A DNA stretch of 64,000 nt from Rhodospirillales bacterium (GCA_019634165.1 JAHQVT010000007.1:248001-312000); one strand, 5' to 3'; numbered from the stretch's first letter, positions 1 through 9,340 are shown. Notes: a model not told the origin generated them from the sequence alone. Program-made: numbers and translations.

Positions 1-588
1 GACCGAGAAACCTGCGGCCTCTATGGCATGAATAGCTTCGGAAAATGGACAAACCACACTATCGACACGTCCCGCAACCAGAAGCTTAAAACAGGTCTCC
101 ATATCGGGCGGCGACATTCGGGTTGCCTGTTTCGCCGAAAGCATATGCCTCGTGTTTCCAAGCTCAGCATAGCCCAAAGGCAGACAAAGAGTTTTACCCA
201 CTAGATCAAGATTATCGTCATAGATTCCCCGTTCTTTGAAGTACCAGCCATAGGCGGTCAAATTCGTGATCGGATCTGAAAACAGGACTGATTTGGCGCG
301 TTTTCGGGTAAAGGCATAAGGAAACGTGCCGTCAACCTCGCCCTCTACTGTCATCTCAAACCCTTTAAGCCAAGAACGCCAGATAACATCAGTATGATCG
401 TAACCGGCACGCTCAAAACTTTTGCGCACGATTTCGGTAACAATACCGCCCTGATGAAAACCACGGTCCGCAAAGGGTGGAAATGATTCGCCCGTCACAA
501 GACGCAGATGATCTGCTTGGGCCGGGGCGGCTCCCACAAAAGCGGAAATCGCCAAAAGCAATCCAAAAATGCACTTTGGCGTTGTCAC
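1..588 (-). CDS. Periplasmic solute-binding protein, family 3-like (3' end cut off)
   Basis: Minus-strand reading frame open from a GTG at 588 to the window edge (196 codons, no stop), so the C-terminus is missing. A GAGAGG ribosome site lies about 7 bases upstream. The N-terminus is a clear Sec signal peptide ending in the cleavage-type motif AQA, followed by LRLVTGESFPPFAD, the opening strand typical of amino-acid-type (SBP_bac_3) periplasmic binding proteins. Later segments (DGTFPYAFTRKRA, VLFSDPIT, LVAGRVDSVV) also fit this fold. No permease or ATPase is visible beside it, so its partner and ligand are unknown; many such orphan proteins occur in marine alphaproteobacteria. Family assignment is from motif style only. 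Confidence 0.75.
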   Translation of the reverse strand, partial: MTTPKCIFGLLLAISAFVGAAPAQADHLRLVTGESFPPFADRGFHQGGIVTEIVRKSFERAGYDHTDVIWRSWLKGFEMTVEGEVDGTFPYAFTRKRAKSVLFSDPITNLTAYGWYFKERGIYDDNLDLVGKTLCLPLGYAELGNTRHMLSAKQATRMSPPDMETCFKLLVAGRVDSVVCPFSEAIHAIEAAGFSV

Positions 589-760
589 AATCTGCCTCTC
601 ACTATCCCTATAAATATAAGATATAGATTTGGTGAGAGGCCTTCGTTTTCAAGGCAAAAAGGTGACTGGCATCAACTTTTAGATACATACTATAGCATTA
701 GGTAACCCTATACTAATGAATGAGTTGGAATTCCTCTAAAAACCGACGAGGCGACGGGGA

Positions 761-1624
761 TTAAGAAGCAGCCTTGCGCACGAAATTTCCGCTTTGGAAA
801 TCGTCAAATGCCTGCATCAATTCCTGTTTACTGCTCATCACGAACGGGCCATAACGTACGACCTGTTCATGGAGCGGACGTGCGGCAATCACAAGCATCC
901 GCCCGCCATCTTCCCCACCTTTAAGAGTGACGCTATCCCCATTGCGCAGAACAGCCAAATGATGGGTCGGAACATCTTTGCTTGCGATTATGGCATCCCC
1001 GATGAAAACATAGACAACGCTGGCATGGCCTTCGGGGATTGGGATGGAAACTTCTGCACCGGCATCAAGTTTGACATCGACAAACACTGGATCAGTGGAA
1101 ATCCCATTGATCGGGCCGGTTTTGCCAAACATTTCACCCGCGACAAGGCGCAGATCAACCCCATCCCTTACGGCAATCTCAGGAACGTCAGGCGCTTCGA
1201 TATTCTGATAGCGCGGATCAATCATCTTATCCTTGGCAGGCAAGTTGATCCAAAGTTGGAACCCCTGCAAAAGGCCGTCTTCCTGCTTTGGCGTTTCAGA
1301 ATGAATGATCCCGCTGCCTGCTGTCATCCACTGCACACCACCAGATCGCAACACACCTTCTGAGCCAATGCTGTCTTTATGGCCCATCGCCCCTTCAACC
1401 ATATAGGTTACGGTTTCAAAGCCACGATGGGGATGTTCCGGAAAACCCGCGATATAATCATCGGCATTGTCGGTCGAGATTGAATCAAGCATCAGAAACG
1501 GATCAAGCATATCAAGCTGCGGCGAACCAATAGAACGTTTCAGCGATACACCCGCCCCGTCTGAAGTATCCATGGCCCGCAAAACCTGCTTAACACCACG
1601 TGCTTTTGTAACCGCATCCGACAT
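761..1624 (-). CDS. Pirin family protein (cupin)
   Basis: A 287-residue protein with the bicupin pirin signature. The metal-binding residues expected from human pirin are present with matching spacing: H64 and H66 in HPHRGFE, then H108 and E110 in IIHSE. Characterised bacterial pirins have quercetin 2,3-dioxygenase activity or bind metabolic enzymes, so the exact role here cannot be read from sequence. Start codon ATG at 1624 is preceded by AGGAGATTGAA. The gene stands alone, with an 18-bp perfect palindrome about 90 bases upstream that may be an operator. Confidence 0.93.
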   Translation of the reverse strand: MSDAVTKARGVKQVLRAMDTSDGAGVSLKRSIGSPQLDMLDPFLMLDSISTDNADDYIAGFPEHPHRGFETVTYMVEGAMGHKDSIGSEGVLRSGGVQWMTAGSGIIHSETPKQEDGLLQGFQLWINLPAKDKMIDPRYQNIEAPDVPEIAVRDGVDLRLVAGEMFGKTGPINGISTDPVFVDVKLDAGAEVSIPIPEGHASVVYVFIGDAIIASKDVPTHHLAVLRNGDSVTLKGGEDGGRMLVIAARPLHEQVVRYGPFVMSSKQELMQAFDDFQSGNFVRKAAS

Positions 1625-1709
1625 TTCAATCTCCTGAGCTCACCGGTGCTGCGCACCAGACACAATTTCATGCTGTCACTTTCGCACAAAACTGTCTCCA
1701 AACAAGATG

Positions 1710-1727
1710 CAATCAGGCACCTGATTG
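1710..1727. promoter_or_regulatory. Perfect 18-bp palindrome upstream of the pirin gene
   Basis: CAATCAGG-CA-CCTGATTG: two 8-base arms inverted around a 2-base centre. It lies 86-103 bases before the pirin start and just past the stop of the upstream hypothetical gene. The short centre and absence of a following T-run favour a dimeric repressor operator over a terminator. Pirin genes are often controlled by a linked regulator, but none is adjacent here. Confidence 0.45.
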
Positions 1728-1752
1728 TTTCCTAAATGCACCCCAGACAGCA

Positions 1753-3072
1753 TCAGTCACCTTGAGCCGTCTTCTCGCTGCTCAGGTTGCCGTTCAAACT
1801 ACGTCGAATGCCCAAGATTGTATAGAAGACCAGAATTCCAGAAATCATCTGCGCGGAAAAGGATGCAAGAACCACGAAAAGATCGACACCAAGGTAGTTC
1901 GACAAAACAATGACCAACAATCCGCTCGGCAAGATAAAGAGTTGCAGGAAAACCAAAAATAGATTTTCAAATCCCGGATAAATTGCAACCCAGGTCGAAT
2001 GAATTGGGTCCGCGCTATGGGTCATTCTTCGGCGAAACTCTTTAAGGTGAAGCAGAACGTAAAGGAAGAACCCTGCTCCACCGCCAAATGCAACCTGAAG
2101 CAAAAGGTCGATATTCACCTGAGCGCCCAAAACACTCACCGTCGTCGGTGTTCTGTTTTTTTCTGTTTCCAGAACCTTGTAAAGGTCGTCAAACTGCAAT
2201 CCCGGATAAGGTGCTGCCAATTGGGCCAATTCCCTGTGTGCCACCTCGAAGTTGGCCTGTCTGAATGCAGGGATACTGACCATATCAAGCATTCTATCGC
2301 GGGTGACAACATCAATTGTGCTCTCTGCCTGCATGAACAGTCTTGCTGAATAGTCTGTACCTTCGTAATTCACACCAGCCACGTGGCACATAAAACCATG
2401 CACGTCATTTAGCTCTGTTCGTATGGGGGAAAGCTTGCATGTTTTTTCTGACGCCCCCTCTACCGGGTCTTTCAAGTCAATGGTTTCAATGATCTTGAAG
2501 CTATCAACCTTATCGATAGAAACCTGATCAATCACATTGAAGGCGCGTGAAGGCTGTCTGTAAAGTTCAGCCCGGATTGATTTGGTCAGTTCGGGAACGA
2601 AAGTTTCGAACCGCGCATCAAGCAACACCGTATCATGAAGCGGCATGTAATCGCGCAAAGAGGAAACCGGCTGCAACGGCGGAACAAACTCGACAACGCG
2701 CTCAAATTTCAAAAAGTCATCGGGGAATTCTTCTACGCTGCTGCGTGCAAACGAAAAACCATTCATACTTCCCTGCAATTCCGGGGGTGTGATTGAATAG
2801 TCAACATATCTGGAACTGTATTCGAAAATTACATTTTGATTGATCGCAGGAACAAAGAATTCTGCCTGCTTGGTTTGACGATCTTGGGGATTTGCAAGCC
2901 GTGTGAAGAAGTTTCCCTCAATTTTTGCTGTCAGCTTCTGAATTTCATCGACCGACAACAACGCACGATCATATTTTTCATGGTCGGACTGAATTATCGC
3001 AAACGCCAAAACCAAAAAAATTGACGAATACGCAAACAACAACCGCTTTATCGAAAGAATTGTTTCTTCCAT
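1753..3072 (-). CDS. Hypothetical membrane protein with large extracytoplasmic domain
   Basis: I do not recognise the family. The 439-residue protein has one hydrophobic segment near the N-terminus (about residues 11-28), a long polar stretch of roughly 300 residues, and three hydrophobic segments near the C-terminus (about 325-345, 368-395 and 398-420) followed by a basic tail. This predicts a large periplasmic loop between an N-terminal anchor and a C-terminal membrane bundle. No catalytic motif stands out. The loop has two cysteines in the segment CKLSPIRTELNDVHGFMC that could form a disulfide. It is flanked by gaps and is probably monocistronic. Confidence 0.75.
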   Translation of the reverse strand: MEETILSIKRLLFAYSSIFLVLAFAIIQSDHEKYDRALLSVDEIQKLTAKIEGNFFTRLANPQDRQTKQAEFFVPAINQNVIFEYSSRYVDYSITPPELQGSMNGFSFARSSVEEFPDDFLKFERVVEFVPPLQPVSSLRDYMPLHDTVLLDARFETFVPELTKSIRAELYRQPSRAFNVIDQVSIDKVDSFKIIETIDLKDPVEGASEKTCKLSPIRTELNDVHGFMCHVAGVNYEGTDYSARLFMQAESTIDVVTRDRMLDMVSIPAFRQANFEVAHRELAQLAAPYPGLQFDDLYKVLETEKNRTPTTVSVLGAQVNIDLLLQVAFGGGAGFFLYVLLHLKEFRRRMTHSADPIHSTWVAIYPGFENLFLVFLQLFILPSGLLVIVLSNYLGVDLFVVLASFSAQMISGILVFYTILGIRRSLNGNLSSEKTAQGD

Positions 3073-3252
3073 GGATTTTTCCAGATTTGGCCCCAGATTG
3101 CTACCAACCTTTGGAACAACCTAGCATCGCGACCGCACGCAACCAATAGAAGAACTTAGCGTCCATAAATTCGCGCCAAAACCCCAAAGCCCCAAAGACA
3201 TACGCATCGGAGGACAATCGATAACTTCGCGCGGCACCAGTACCTAGACGAA

Positions 3253-3284
3253 AAAGGCAACGCTAGACCCCCAACGCTGCCTTT
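3253..3284 (-). terminator. Rho-independent terminator after wrbA
   Basis: AAAGGCA and TGCCTTT arms enclose an 18-base loop that contains a further short CG pairing. Read on the minus strand the stem is followed by TTTTTCG, as expected for a terminator about 30 bases past the wrbA stop. Confidence 0.65.
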
Positions 3285-3315
3285 GATGTTCTTGCAGTAA
3301 AATCGTCGCTATCGA

Positions 3316-3918
3316 TCAGCTCGCTAATTTCGCGGCAAGTTCTGCAACATGTTTGCCTTGGAACTTGGCGATATCAAGTTCGTTTTCGGACGGCTGGCGC
3401 GAACCATCCGCCCCGGCAAGTGTTGATGCGCCATAGGGCGACCCGCCGGTGATTTCGTCCATATTTGTAAGGCCCGCACAGCTATAAGGCACGCCGACAA
3501 TCACCATCCCATGATGGAGCAACGTCGTATGGGTCGAGGTGATTGTGGTTTCCTGACCACCGTGCTGGGTGCCCGTGGAGGCAAAAACAGAACCGATTTT
3601 GCCGATCAACTCGCCCTTGGCCCAAAGACCACCGGTCTGATCAAAGAAGTTGCGCATCTGGGCTGACATATTGCCAAAGCGGGTTGGCACACCAAAAATG
3701 ATCGCATCATATTCCGGAAGATCAGAAACCTTTGCAATCGGCGCAACTTGGTCAAGCTTCGCACCAGCCGCCTTTGCCGCCTCTTCGGGCATGATTTCCG
3801 GAACACGTTTAACATCGACATGCGTACCGGCAACCCCGCGCGCACCTTCCGCCACGGCATTGGCCATGGTTTCGATATGCCCATACATGGAATAGTACAG
3901 AACAAGTACCTTGGTCAT
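3316..3918 (-). CDS. wrbA: NAD(P)H:quinone oxidoreductase, WrbA type
   Basis: Flavodoxin-like enzyme that reduces quinones by two electrons using NAD(P)H and FMN. The 200-residue length is typical of WrbA. The FMN phosphate-binding loop is [11 protein letters not shown] at residues 9-19; PTRFGNM at 78-84 and STGTQHGG at 114-121 are the other WrbA flavin-site motifs. I chose the start at 3918 (MTKVLVLYY) because AAGGAG lies just upstream and this is where homology to the family should begin; the open frame extends 16 codons further. Monocistronic, with a terminator downstream. Confidence 0.95.
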   Translation of the reverse strand: MTKVLVLYYSMYGHIETMANAVAEGARGVAGTHVDVKRVPEIMPEEAAKAAGAKLDQVAPIAKVSDLPEYDAIIFGVPTRFGNMSAQMRNFFDQTGGLWAKGELIGKIGSVFASTGTQHGGQETTITSTHTTLLHHGMVIVGVPYSCAGLTNMDEITGGSPYGASTLAGADGSRQPSENELDIAKFQGKHVAELAAKLAS

Positions 3919-4045
3919 CACTAGCTCCTTGGTTGATGGATCAGAGCCCCATCGTGCCAATAACAATCATTGTTGAGAACGCGCAGGTTGGAAACAAACT
4001 GATGCGCGAAACGCAACAGATCCCAAACCAATCTATGGATTCAAA

Positions 4046-5092
4046 TCAAGCCCCCGGATTAGTGGCCAGATATTGCACAACCTGATCGGGGAAATCGGTG
4101 AAGATGCCATCAATCCCTGCATCTTCAAAAATCGCCTTTAGGGCAATATCCATATCCCCGGCCCATTTCGGCAATTGATCTGCACGCAGGGTATAGGGAT
4201 GGACCATAAGCTGTGCCCGTTGGGCCGCTATCAGGGTGGGTGTCATGATGGCTGTGCTATTCTCGCTCAGCCCTTCAATGACCTGGGGTAACCATGGTCC
4301 AATACCATCGACCACCTTGGCCATTTCAGCAACGCCATCAACAGATTTCAAATAGTCATAGTCCGTACCTTCTGGCGCCCCCCAACGGTTCTCGCCAATC
4401 AGTTGAACCAACTTGCCCTGATAGCTCAGTTCATTGCGAATACGCTGGGTTTCTGACCAGTCAAAGCACTGTACAAAGGCATTTGAAGACGGATTGTTAT
4501 AGCCCCATTTTTCAAGGACCGTGATGACGGTTTTGGCAATGTCCTGACCTTCCTCACGGTGGAAAGCCGGGTCTTTGATTTCTGGATAAATGCCAACGTC
4601 ACGACCGGTTGAATGGTTCAGTCCTTGAATAAGTTTGATTTCTTCTTCCAATGTCGGGACTTTGAATATGCCAAATTCGCCCGGAAACCGATCTGCATAA
4701 ACCTGCTTGCCGGTATCGGCCTTAAACCGTTCGGTGACGGTTAGGGTTTTGATTTCGGCCAATGTGAAATCAATTGCGTAATAACGCCCATCTTCGCGCG
4801 CACGTTCCGGGAATTTCTGTGCAACGTCGGTGGTGGTATCAAGGTGAATGTCATGCAGGATGACGGGAATGCCATCCTTTGACAGAACCACATCCTGTTC
4901 GATGTAATCGGCCCGCATGCCATAAGCCAGCGCCTTTGCCCCCAAAGTATGTTCTGGCAAATAGCCCGATGCACCGCGATGGGCTATGACCACCCTTTCT
5001 TGTGTGGCATCTTGGGCAAAGGGCGCATTCATACCCGCCAGCAATATGCCAACCGCCAGCACGCTTGACCGGATCATCTTTTTTACCAGCAT
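4046..5092 (-). CDS. glpQ: Glycerophosphodiester phosphodiesterase, periplasmic
   Basis: Hydrolyses glycerophosphodiesters to glycerol-3-phosphate and an alcohol. The 348-residue protein has a signal peptide (about 1-26, ending PFAQ), so it acts in the periplasm. Catalytic and calcium-site motifs are present: AHRGASGYLPEHT (H38, E47, H48), IEQDV (E65, D67) and ILHD (H80, D81). Length and motif order match GlpQ rather than the shorter cytoplasmic UgpQ. No glycerol-3-phosphate transporter gene is adjacent, so it appears to be a solitary scavenging enzyme. Confidence 0.95.
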   Translation of the reverse strand: MLVKKMIRSSVLAVGILLAGMNAPFAQDATQERVVIAHRGASGYLPEHTLGAKALAYGMRADYIEQDVVLSKDGIPVILHDIHLDTTTDVAQKFPERAREDGRYYAIDFTLAEIKTLTVTERFKADTGKQVYADRFPGEFGIFKVPTLEEEIKLIQGLNHSTGRDVGIYPEIKDPAFHREEGQDIAKTVITVLEKWGYNNPSSNAFVQCFDWSETQRIRNELSYQGKLVQLIGENRWGAPEGTDYDYLKSVDGVAEMAKVVDGIGPWLPQVIEGLSENSTAIMTPTLIAAQRAQLMVHPYTLRADQLPKWAGDMDIALKAIFEDAGIDGIFTDFPDQVVQYLATNPGA

Positions 5093-5234
5093 TCCTAAAT
5101 TCCTTTGATCATTGCCCGACTTGGGTTTTCAGGACTATAGGCGCGGTTTCAATGCACAGGAACGTCGGGTCATGGCCTGCCTGCAAACTTCATGAAACTG
5201 TTACGCGCAGGGTATGTACCCTGTAAACGCCCGC

Positions 5235-6422
5235 TTAGCGGTTAAGTTCCCCCGTCATGCGATCAAGTCCATCAAGGCTTAGGGGGAACATACGCCCACC
5301 CATTAGTTTATGCATAATCTGAATCGATTGATGGTGCGGCCACCAGTTTTCCGACTGCGGATTGATCCATGCGGCATGTTCGAAATGATCCAATAAACGC
5401 TGAAGCCAAACAGCCCCTGCTTCTTCGTTCCAATGTTCCACCGCCCCACCGGGATAGCTAATTTCATAGGGGCTCATGGTGGCATCACCCACAATCACCA
5501 GTTTGTAATCCGAGCCATATTTATTGATCACATCCCAGGTTGATACCTGTTCATTCCAACGCCGTGCATTATCCTTCCACAGCCCTTCATATGGACAGTT
5601 GTGGAAGTAATAATATTCCAGATGTTTGAATTCGGTTTTGACCGCAGAAAACAGTTCTTCGCAGACCTTGATATGATCATCCATCGACCCACCAACATCA
5701 AACAACATCAATACCTTGACCGCGTTATGGCGTTCGGGGCGCATCTGCACATCAAGCCAGCCTTGCCTTGCGGTTGATGTGATGGTGCCGGGCAGATCAA
5801 GCTCGTCCGCCGCCCCGGTGCGCGCCCATTTGCGCAACCGACGCAAGGCAACCTTGATGTTGCGCGTACCGATTTCAACACTGTCATCAAGGTTCTTGAA
5901 TTCGCGCTTATCCCAGACTTTCACCGCGCGGCGATGGCGGGATTTATCCTGCCCGATCCGCACCCCTTCGGGGTTATAGCCATAGGCGCCGAATGGCGAT
6001 GTGCCAGCGGTGCCGATCCATTTACTGCCCCCTTGATGGCGGCCTTTTTGTTCTTCCAAACGCTGTTTAAGCGTCTCCATCAGCTTTTCCCAGCCGCCAA
6101 GGGCTTCGATCTCGGCCTTTTCTTCGTCACTCAGGAATTTTTCGGCGAGTTTGCGCAACCATTCATCGGGGATTTCAGTTTGCCCGACTTCATCCATGCC
6201 TTCGGCAAGGTCAATCACACCTTTGAAATGTTCGGAAAAAACCCGGTCGAACTTATCAAGGTGGCGCTCGTCTTTCACCAAGGCCGCACGAGAAAGATAA
6301 TAGAAATCCTCGACCGAATATCCCGCCAATCCCTTTTCCACCGCCTCAAGCAGCAGCAAATATTCGCGCAAGGATACCGGAACGCGGGTCTCTTTAAGCT
6401 TATAGAAAAAGCCGGTGAACAT
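5235..6422 (-). CDS. VWA domain protein, CoxE-like
   Basis: A 395-residue cytoplasmic protein whose C-terminal half is a von Willebrand factor A domain. The metal-site motif is DVGGSMDDH at 242-250, a variant of DxSxS in which the first serine is glycine, as is common in CoxE-like proteins. The start lies 5 bases after the stop of the MoxR-family ATPase gene, so the two are surely co-transcribed. MoxR/VWA pairs act as chaperones that insert metals or remodel enzyme complexes. The target here is unknown because no oxidoreductase gene adjoins the pair. Confidence 0.9.
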   Translation of the reverse strand: MFTGFFYKLKETRVPVSLREYLLLLEAVEKGLAGYSVEDFYYLSRAALVKDERHLDKFDRVFSEHFKGVIDLAEGMDEVGQTEIPDEWLRKLAEKFLSDEEKAEIEALGGWEKLMETLKQRLEEQKGRHQGGSKWIGTAGTSPFGAYGYNPEGVRIGQDKSRHRRAVKVWDKREFKNLDDSVEIGTRNIKVALRRLRKWARTGAADELDLPGTITSTARQGWLDVQMRPERHNAVKVLMLFDVGGSMDDHIKVCEELFSAVKTEFKHLEYYYFHNCPYEGLWKDNARRWNEQVSTWDVINKYGSDYKLVIVGDATMSPYEISYPGGAVEHWNEEAGAVWLQRLLDHFEHAAWINPQSENWWPHHQSIQIMHKLMGGRMFPLSLDGLDRMTGELNR

Positions 6423-6427
6423 TCCGC

Positions 6428-7279
6428 TTAGCGCCCTTCGCGCCGGGCCATAAAGGCAAGGCGTTCAAACAAATGCACGTCCTGTTCATTCTTGAGCAAC
6501 GCACCATGCAATGGCGGAACAGCGGTTTTGGCATCTTTGGCCCGAAGTGCCTCGGGCGGCAAATCTTCGGCCATCAGAAGTTTCAACCAATCAAGCAGTT
6601 CCGAGGTTGATGGTTTCTTCTTTAGGCCCGAAACATCGCGCATGTCGTAAAACAGGTTCAATGCTTCGGCGACCAGACGTTTTTGAATGCCGGGGTAATG
6701 CACTTCGATGATCTCATTCATCGTATCGGCATCGGGAAAGCGGATGTAATGGAAGAAACAGCGGCGCAGGAATGCGTCGGGCAGTTCTTTTTCATTGTTT
6801 GATGTGATGATCACGATCGGGCGGTTGGTTGCCTTGATGGTTTCCTGTGTCTCATAGACAAAGAATTCCATGCGATCGAGTTCCTGCAACAGATCGTTGG
6901 GGAATTCGATATCGGCTTTATCAATCTCATCAATCAGCAAAACCGGTGCATCGTCACCTTCGGCCTCGAAGGCTTCCCACAGTTTGCCTTTGACGATGTA
7001 ATTGCCAATGTGATGAACCCGCTCATCCCCCAACTGGCTGTCGCGCAGGCGCGATACCGCATCATATTCATACAGGCCCTGCTGGGCGCGGGTGGTCGAT
7101 TTGATCGACCATGTGATCAGTTTTTTGCCAAGGGATTTGGCAATTTCTTCGGCCAGAACCGTCTTGCCGGTTCCGGGCTCCCCCTTGACCAAAAGCGGAC
7201 GTTGCAACGTGATGGCGGCATTGACCGCGACCATCAGATCTTCGGTTGCGACGTAATTTTCCGTACCCTGAAATTTCAT
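6428..7279 (-). CDS. MoxR-family AAA+ ATPase
   Basis: A 283-residue AAA+ ATPase with Walker A GEPGTGKT (33-40), Walker B LLIDEID (114-120) and a sensor-1 like ITSNN segment. This is the CoxD/MoxR group that works with a VWA partner, which is encoded immediately downstream. First gene of a two-gene operon. Likely role, inferred from the pairing, is ATP-driven maturation of a protein complex not encoded nearby. Confidence 0.92.
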   Translation of the reverse strand: MKFQGTENYVATEDLMVAVNAAITLQRPLLVKGEPGTGKTVLAEEIAKSLGKKLITWSIKSTTRAQQGLYEYDAVSRLRDSQLGDERVHHIGNYIVKGKLWEAFEAEGDDAPVLLIDEIDKADIEFPNDLLQELDRMEFFVYETQETIKATNRPIVIITSNNEKELPDAFLRRCFFHYIRFPDADTMNEIIEVHYPGIQKRLVAEALNLFYDMRDVSGLKKKPSTSELLDWLKLLMAEDLPPEALRAKDAKTAVPPLHGALLKNEQDVHLFERLAFMARREGR

Positions 7280-7435
7280 TTGTGCCCTGCAACAAAGGTT
7301 GACGTTTACGTTAACCTACGGTTTTGCCCGGCTGAGAGCAAGGGATCAAAAATTTCAGAGTGGAAAGTCGCCAAAATTGAAACCGGGTTTCTTGATTAAG
7401 GCTGTAAGGGCAAAATAAGTACGATCCTTCGAAGA

Positions 7436-8056
7436 CTAAGCCACTTGTGAAACCAGCATTGCGACGGGTGCGTTCTGTCGAGCGACTTCGGCCTTTAGCC
7501 CATCAATATCCATTTCTTCATCTTTAACGAACTCGATGAACATCATGTTCACATTGTTAAAGACAAGTTCGCCCGTCGCGTCGCAATCAACGTCCTTGCG
7601 CACGATCCCGCGTGTCTGTAGTGACCGGAAAAGATCACAGACCTGTTTGGACAGACGATGATCAAGGGCGGTATAGCGTTTTGAGAACGGCGTTTCAGGC
7701 TGCCCGATTGAAAGTGACATGGCGGTACGCCACATTTCTTTGGATAAATATGTCAGCGAATGGTCATAATATTTGCCGATCAGTTCTGATAATGCAGCGC
7801 CCACATTATCGAGTTCGCGACCAATCAATTCATCGCCTGCCGCAAGCACTTCTTCGACCTCCATCGAGACCGTGGCCATTAGCATATCGCCCTTGTTTTT
7901 ATAGTAATTATAAAACGTTCCGACCGACACACCCGCCATCTCGGCAATGTCTTCAATGCGCGCAGCATCATACCCGACTTTGCGAAACAACGTTGTCGCC
8001 GCTTCAAGAATTCGGCGGTTCTTGTCGGCTTTCTTTTGGGCGCGCAAACCTGACAT
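7436..8056 (-). CDS. TetR family transcriptional regulator
   Basis: A 206-residue repressor with an N-terminal helix-turn-helix (about residues 33-53, ending VSVGTFYNYYKNK, the TetR recognition-helix signature) and a helical ligand domain. I chose ATG at 8056 (MSGLRAQKKADK) because GGAG stands 5 bases upstream; a longer frame from 8086 lacks a ribosome site and would run through a palindrome. It is divergent from the ABC-importer operon starting at 8197, and two copies of TGAAC-N2-GTTCA lie between them. The simplest reading is that it represses both itself and the importer until an inducer arrives. Confidence 0.93.
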   Translation of the reverse strand: MSGLRAQKKADKNRRILEAATTLFRKVGYDAARIEDIAEMAGVSVGTFYNYYKNKGDMLMATVSMEVEEVLAAGDELIGRELDNVGAALSELIGKYYDHSLTYLSKEMWRTAMSLSIGQPETPFSKRYTALDHRLSKQVCDLFRSLQTRGIVRKDVDCDATGELVFNNVNMMFIEFVKDEEMDIDGLKAEVARQNAPVAMLVSQVA

Positions 8057-8073
8057 TGATGCTCCGGTAAAAC

Positions 8074-8085
8074 TGAACGGGTTCA
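8074..8085. promoter_or_regulatory. Palindromic operator 1 (TetR site)
   Basis: TGAAC-GG-GTTCA, an exact inverted repeat 18 bases upstream of the tetR start codon. The same arms recur at 8108-8119. Occupying this site would block transcription or elongation of tetR. Binding by the adjacent TetR protein is inferred. Confidence 0.75.
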
Positions 8086-8094
8086 ATTTTTATA

Positions 8095-8123
8095 TTGACT
8101 CAAAAAATGAACACGTTCAATAT
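8095..8123 (+). promoter_or_regulatory. Candidate sigma-70 promoter of the importer operon
   Basis: A TTGACT -35 hexamer (8095-8100) stands 17 bases from a weak -10 CAATAT (8118-8123). Operator 2 (8108-8119) occupies the spacer and the first bases of the -10, a classic repression geometry. The -10 match is poor (3 of 6), so the exact promoter is tentative. Confidence 0.4.
8108..8119. promoter_or_regulatory. Palindromic operator 2 (TetR site)
   Basis: TGAAC-AC-GTTCA, with arms identical to operator 1 and centre-to-centre spacing of 34 bases. It lies 78 bases before the importer start codon and overlaps the best candidate promoter. Two identical 5-base arms in the same divergent region are unlikely to be chance. 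Confidence 0.75.
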
Positions 8124-8196
8124 TTTTTCAACGGCGCCAGAATGAGTGCCGATACCCAATAAAAGGGAGGCCTCAATATGAAATCAGGGAGAGCCT

Positions 8197-9285
8197 ATGT
8201 TTCGTCACGTTTCCACGGGGAAAACCCGCAATAAGCTGCTGAGCGGTGCTGCGACCTTCATTCTGGGCGCGGTTGCCATCGCCCATAGCGCACAGGCCAC
8301 CGAAGAGCTGAATGCTCTTGTCTGGTGTGATCATACTGATCCGGCTTTGATCGAGCCGTTCGAAAAGAAATACGACGTCAAAGTCAATCTTAAGGAATAT
8401 GAAGGCACGGGTGCCGGCCTTTCTATCATTGAACAGTCCCGCCCGGGCGACTGGGATGTGTTTGTGATTGACGGCGTTGATGTCCATCGCGCTGTTGAAA
8501 TGGATCTTCTGGCCGAAATTCCGGCCGATGCCCTGCCAACTGCGGACCTATTCCCCGAAGTCGTGATGGCTGGAAACAATACGCTGGATGGCAAGACCTA
8601 TGCCGTGACCGAAAAGTTCGGCTACAACACCATTTCCTTCGACAAAACCAAAGTTGATCCCAAAGACATGGAAGACATGTCGGTGATCTGGTCGGACAAA
8701 TATGCCGGTCGCATTGCGGTTTATGATTATTACCTGCCGGTTATTGGTCTGGTTGGACTTGGCCTTGGCATCGACACAGCCGATCTTGGTGCGGACGATA
8801 TGGACGCGATCAAGGAAAAGCTGTTTGCGATGAAGAAGGTCTCCAAACAGGTTGGTGAAGTTGTCTCCTCCCAGACGGCTTTGGCCACGGGCGAGGTCGA
8901 CATCCTTGTTGGCGGTGGTGAGTGGATCACGGCGGTTCTGTCTGAAGACAAACCGAACCTTGATTGGGTCATCCCGAAACAGGGTGGACTTCGCTGGGCG
9001 CAGTCAATTGCGGTGATGAAAGACTCAGCCAAGCCAGACTTGGCCCTGAAATTCGTTCAATACATCATGAGCCCCGAAGGTCAGGCACGTCTTTCGACCT
9101 CATCTTGTTTTTGGGGTATGCCAGCCAATGCCAAGGCGGGTGCCAATCTAAGCGATGCACAGAAAGCGGCCCTTCGTTGGGACGATCAGCCAGCCTATCT
9201 TGCCAACTCGCAACTTTATCCGATCCCGGATGCCGATCTGGATGCCCAGATACAGGATGCCTGGGTCGAGATGCTGCAGCAATAA
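8197..9285 (+). CDS. ABC transporter substrate-binding protein, PotD-like
   Basis: A 362-residue periplasmic binding protein of the spermidine/putrescine group (SBP_bac_8 type). Residues 1-34 are a signal peptide ending HSAQA. The segment after cleavage (LVWCDHTDPALIEPFEKKY) matches the start of PotD, but the aromatic YNW box that frames polyamines in PotD is replaced by LVWCDHTD, so the ligand may not be a polyamine. First gene of an operon with two permeases, an ATPase, a metallo-hydrolase and an aldehyde dehydrogenase. Start ATG has GGGAGAG upstream. A short 18-codon reading frame with its own GGGAGG site (8178-8234) overlaps the start in another frame. Confidence 0.93.
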   Translation: MFRHVSTGKTRNKLLSGAATFILGAVAIAHSAQATEELNALVWCDHTDPALIEPFEKKYDVKVNLKEYEGTGAGLSIIEQSRPGDWDVFVIDGVDVHRAVEMDLLAEIPADALPTADLFPEVVMAGNNTLDGKTYAVTEKFGYNTISFDKTKVDPKDMEDMSVIWSDKYAGRIAVYDYYLPVIGLVGLGLGIDTADLGADDMDAIKEKLFAMKKVSKQVGEVVSSQTALATGEVDILVGGGEWITAVLSEDKPNLDWVIPKQGGLRWAQSIAVMKDSAKPDLALKFVQYIMSPEGQARLSTSSCFWGMPANAKAGANLSDAQKAALRWDDQPAYLANSQLYPIPDADLDAQIQDAWVEMLQQ

Positions 9286-9311
9286 GTATTCCCTTGCTTA
9301 TTGTTCACCCA

Positions 9312-9340
9312 CCATTGCCCCGCTTTTTGCGGGGCAATGG
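9312..9340 (+). terminator. Strong intercistronic hairpin (attenuator-like)
   Basis: A perfect 12-bp stem, CCATTGCCCCGC with its complement, closed by a 5-T loop. There is no T-run after it, so complete termination is unlikely. Its position between the binding-protein gene and the permease genes is typical of structures that keep the binding-protein message more abundant. Confidence 0.6.
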
